Shown here one piece after another: positions 7,591 through 8,200 of a DNA stretch of 8,200 nt. The notes below the pieces were generated by a model that was not told where the DNA came from, searched no databases, and saw only the letters and a list, made by a program, of their open reading frames with translations. Each line of letters begins with the position of its first letter. The first letter of the stretch is position 1. The DNA is from Synergistaceae bacterium (GTDB taxonomy: Bacteria; Synergistota; Synergistia; Synergistales; Synergistaceae), in contig JAUNSQ010000069.1 in assembly GCA_030539135.1 (NCBI GenBank), positions 1 to 8,200 of the forward strand, given 5' to 3'. Position numbers and translations under genes: made by a program.

Positions 7591-7618
7591 GGTGTGTGAC
7601 AACAGATAATTGTCCACC
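7591..7618 (-). promoter_or_regulatory. Hairpin in the pur operon 5' leader
   Basis: On the minus strand, GGTG-GACAA pairs with TTGTC-(ACA)-CACC around the 7-nt loop TTATCTG. This gives nine base pairs with a 3-nt bulge. It starts a few bases after the predicted transcription start and ends about 26 nt before the purS start codon. No U-tract follows, so it is not an intrinsic terminator. It could stabilise the mRNA 5' end or, as DNA, act as an operator. The function is unproven. Confidence 0.4.
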
Positions 7619-7629
7619 AAGATGTTTAT

Positions 7630-7658
7630 AATATATATTGATACTATTTAAATGTCAA
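7630..7658 (-). promoter_or_regulatory. Sigma-70-type promoter of the pur operon
   Basis: On the minus strand a perfect TTGACA -35 (plus-strand 7653-7658) is followed after 17 bp by TATATT (plus-strand 7630-7635). Transcription would start near 7623, leaving a leader of about 60 nt before purS. That leader is too short for a purine riboswitch plus expression platform, and I see no purine-aptamer sequence in it. I also saw no clear Bacillus-style PUR box around the promoter. Confidence 0.85.
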
Positions 7659-7683
7659 TGAAACATTCACGATCAAAATACAA

Positions 7684-7697
7684 TTTGCAGGCGCAAA
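7684..7697. repeat. Short inverted repeat TTTGC-4-GCAAA
   Basis: TTTGC and GCAAA flank a 4-bp centre, about 26 bp upstream of the pur -35. The half-sites are in the opposite order to the Escherichia coli PurR operator, so I do not call it a PurR box. It is short enough to be chance. Confidence 0.3.
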
Positions 7698-7702
7698 AAT
7701 TA

Positions 7703-7720
7703 ACGCGGATTAATATGCGT
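7703..7720. repeat. Imperfect 18-bp palindrome, candidate operator
   Basis: ACGC-GG-ATTAAT-AT-GCGT is symmetrical except for the two bases between arm and core on each side. It lies between the divergent promoters, about 45 bp upstream of the pur -35 and 67 bp upstream of the plus-strand -35. That position would suit an activator or a shared regulator. No regulator gene is in the window, so the assignment is inference. Confidence 0.4.
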
Positions 7721-7723
7721 CAT

Positions 7724-7739
7724 GCTGTGTTTGGCTGTG
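7724..7739. repeat. Direct repeat GCTGTG with 10-bp period
   Basis: GCTGTG occurs at 7724-7729 and 7734-7739, one helical turn apart. Such phasing is typical of some regulator binding sites, but two hexamers in AT-rich DNA can also be chance. Confidence 0.25.
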
Positions 7740-7742
7740 AAT

Positions 7743-7758
7743 ACAATGAAAATATTGT
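7743..7758. repeat. Short inverted repeat ACAAT-6-ATTGT
   Basis: Two 5-bp arms surround an AT-rich 6-bp centre, 29 bp upstream of the plus-strand -35. It does not match the TTGTTAA-type Rex site that often controls fermentation and hydrogenase genes. Low confidence as an operator. Confidence 0.25.
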
Positions 7759-7787
7759 TTGTTGATATTTATAATTGTTTTAAGTAT

Positions 7788-7815
7788 TTGCATAAGGATA
7801 TATATGTGCTAAAAT
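7788..7815 (+). promoter_or_regulatory. Extended -10 promoter for the hydE-like gene
   Basis: TTGCAT (7788-7793) and TAAAAT (7810-7815) are separated by 16 bp, and TG one base before the -10 makes an extended -10. Predicted transcription start is near 7822, giving a 5' leader of about 175 nt before the start codon. That is long enough for a regulatory RNA. Confidence 0.7.
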
Positions 7816-7821
7816 TCACTT

Positions 7822-7980
7822 GTACAGAGGCGAGCTGAAAGGTAAATTTCTGACGGCAAGCGTGCGTAAAAATAACGTGCTGAATCGACGATGATCATTT
7901 CGGAGTCACAAGGCGTATACAATAGCGGAACATTTGTATCGTTATGCCTTTCGTCGATTTGACGGAAGGCATTTTTTATT
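7822..7980 (+). ncRNA. Structured leader RNA with mutually exclusive terminator and antiterminator (riboswitch or attenuator candidate)
   Basis: Several helices can be drawn by hand. CAGA (7825-7828) with TCTG (7849-7852) is weak. GTGCGT (7862-7867) with ACGTGC (7875-7880) closes a 7-nt loop. AATCGACGA (7883-7891) pairs perfectly with TCGTCGATT (7951-7959). Inside that helix, AAGGCGT (7910-7916) pairs with ATGCCTT (7944-7950) and ATACAA (7917-7922) with TTGTAT (7934-7939). The 3' strands at 7944-7959 are the 5' arm and loop of the terminator that follows, so the domain and the terminator cannot both form. Folding of the upstream domain would therefore allow read-through into the downstream gene. 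I could not match it to known classes (checked by memory: TPP, SAM, FMN, lysine, glycine, cobalamin, purine, fluoride, THF, c-di-GMP, Moco, T-box). The ligand is unknown. Confidence 0.6.
7944..7980 (+). terminator. Intrinsic terminator upstream of the hydE-like gene
   Basis: The arms at 7944-7955 and 7961-7972 form 12 consecutive base pairs (one G-U) around the loop GATTT, followed directly by a T-rich run (7972-7981, TTTTTTATTT). It sits between promoter and ribosome-binding site of the plus-strand gene, so it is an attenuator and not the end of an operon. Confidence 0.88.
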
Positions 7981-7982
7981 TA

Positions 7983-7989
7983 GAAAGGA
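7983..7989 (+). promoter_or_regulatory. Ribosome-binding site of the hydE-like gene
   Basis: GAAAGGA lies 7 nt before the ATG at 7997. An ATG at 7989 runs straight into a stop after two codons, which supports the 7997 start. The site lies just after the terminator U-tract, so termination removes it from the transcript. Confidence 0.8.
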
Positions 7990-7996
7990 TGTCCTG

Positions 7997-8200
7997 ATGG
8001 ATAACAGGGAAAGAATTGAACTTCTAAAGGCCAATCAAGGTTTATCGCGTGACGGGCTGCTTAAACTCATCTCTACGTACGGCGAGTCCGATAGAGTTTA
8101 TGCCGCCGAACTGGCAAGAGAGACGGCTGTCTCAGTCTATGGCAGGAAGATATTTTTTCGCGGGCTTATCGAGCTTACAAATTATTGCCGCAACAATTGT
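7997..8200 (+). CDS. hydE: HydE-like radical SAM protein, N-terminal 68 codons ([FeFe]-hydrogenase maturase candidate)
   Basis: HydE is a radical S-adenosylmethionine enzyme that helps build the diiron centre of [FeFe]-hydrogenase. The visible part has a helical N-terminus, then VYGRKIFFRGLIELTNYCRNNC (47-68). This fits the HydE pattern of a short strand, a G-I/L-IE-F/L-(S/T)N segment and CRxxC, the first two Cys (C64, C68) of the CX3CX2C motif that binds the SAM-cleaving [4Fe-4S] cluster. The third Cys falls beyond the edge. PylB (methylornithine synthase) and BioB-like proteins share this motif. HydE is favoured by the wording around the first Cys, but the assignment is not certain from 68 residues. 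The gene follows a long leader with a terminator, so it is probably controlled by transcription attenuation. Confidence 0.8.
   Translation, partial: MDNRERIELLKANQGLSRDGLLKLISTYGESDRVYAAELARETAVSVYGRKIFFRGLIELTNYCRNNC

Larger units (their letters stand above)
7565..7996. other. Divergent intergenic regulatory region between purS and the hydE-like gene
   Basis: This stretch is AT-rich relative to the flanking genes and holds no convincing protein gene. It contains the minus-strand pur promoter and leader hairpin, a plus-strand promoter, several short inverted or direct repeats between the two promoters (7684-7758), and a structured leader with a terminator in front of the plus-strand gene. 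Each is listed separately. Confidence 0.85.

Noticed and set aside
7684..7697. PurR operator of the Escherichia coli type
   Set aside because: The half-sites are in reversed order and the spacing is wrong. The Bacillus PUR-box motif was also not found.
7743..7758. Rex binding site upstream of the hydE-like gene
   Set aside because: ACAAT-6-ATTGT has inverted half-site orientation relative to the TTGT...ACAA Rex pattern.
7822..7980. Leader as a known riboswitch (lysine, c-di-GMP, fluoride, cobalamin, TPP, SAM, purine, Moco) or a T-box
   Set aside because: The hallmark conserved strings of these classes were not found by eye; the AGAGGCG start loosely recalls the lysine class, but the rest does not follow. 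A covariance-model search is needed to be certain.

Overview
The window holds most of a purine biosynthesis operon on the minus strand. A divergent intergenic region separates it from the first 68 codons of a radical-SAM gene, most likely the [FeFe]-hydrogenase maturase hydE, on the plus strand. Three things suggest a strict or facultative anaerobe: the three-part FGAM synthase (PurS/PurQ/small PurL), PurF proteins that keep the cysteines of the oxygen-labile [4Fe-4S] type, and a hydE-like gene. Composition is near 50% GC in the genes and clearly AT-rich in the intergenic region. A Firmicutes or Synergistota-like bacterium would fit, but the sequence does not settle this.

The purine operon reads from right to left as purS (7564-7307), purQ (7310-6597), purL (6597-4444), purF copy 1 (4442-3069), purC (3013-2306), purF copy 2 (2299-938) and purM (924-1, cut by the window edge). 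Genes overlap by 1-4 nt or lie 1-55 nt apart, and a strong sigma-70-type promoter (TTGACA-17-TATATT) precedes purS, so one transcript is expected. Together they cover PRPP to phosphoribosylamine (PurF), FGAR to FGAM (PurSQL), FGAM to AIR (PurM) and CAIR to SAICAR (PurC). purD and purN or purT are not seen and may lie past the left edge.

The most unusual gene is the second purF. It is full length, with an intact PRPP-binding motif and intact putative Fe-S ligands. However, the N-terminal catalytic Cys is Ser (MSG instead of MCG), the oxyanion-hole motif HNGN is HDGY, and the canonical RYST segment is RYVP. It therefore looks like a PurF with a dead glutaminase domain, kept in the same operon as an apparently normal PurF. 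It also lacks a recognisable Shine-Dalgarno sequence.

The 432-bp intergenic region carries divergent promoters, several short inverted or direct repeats that could be operators, and, in front of hydE, a roughly 175-nt leader. This leader ends in a 12-bp intrinsic terminator whose 5' arm can instead pair with an upstream structured domain. That is the architecture of a transcriptional riboswitch or attenuator. I could not match its conserved sequence to a riboswitch class I know, so it is the second main candidate for something undescribed. No mobile elements, CRISPR arrays, tRNA or rRNA genes were seen.
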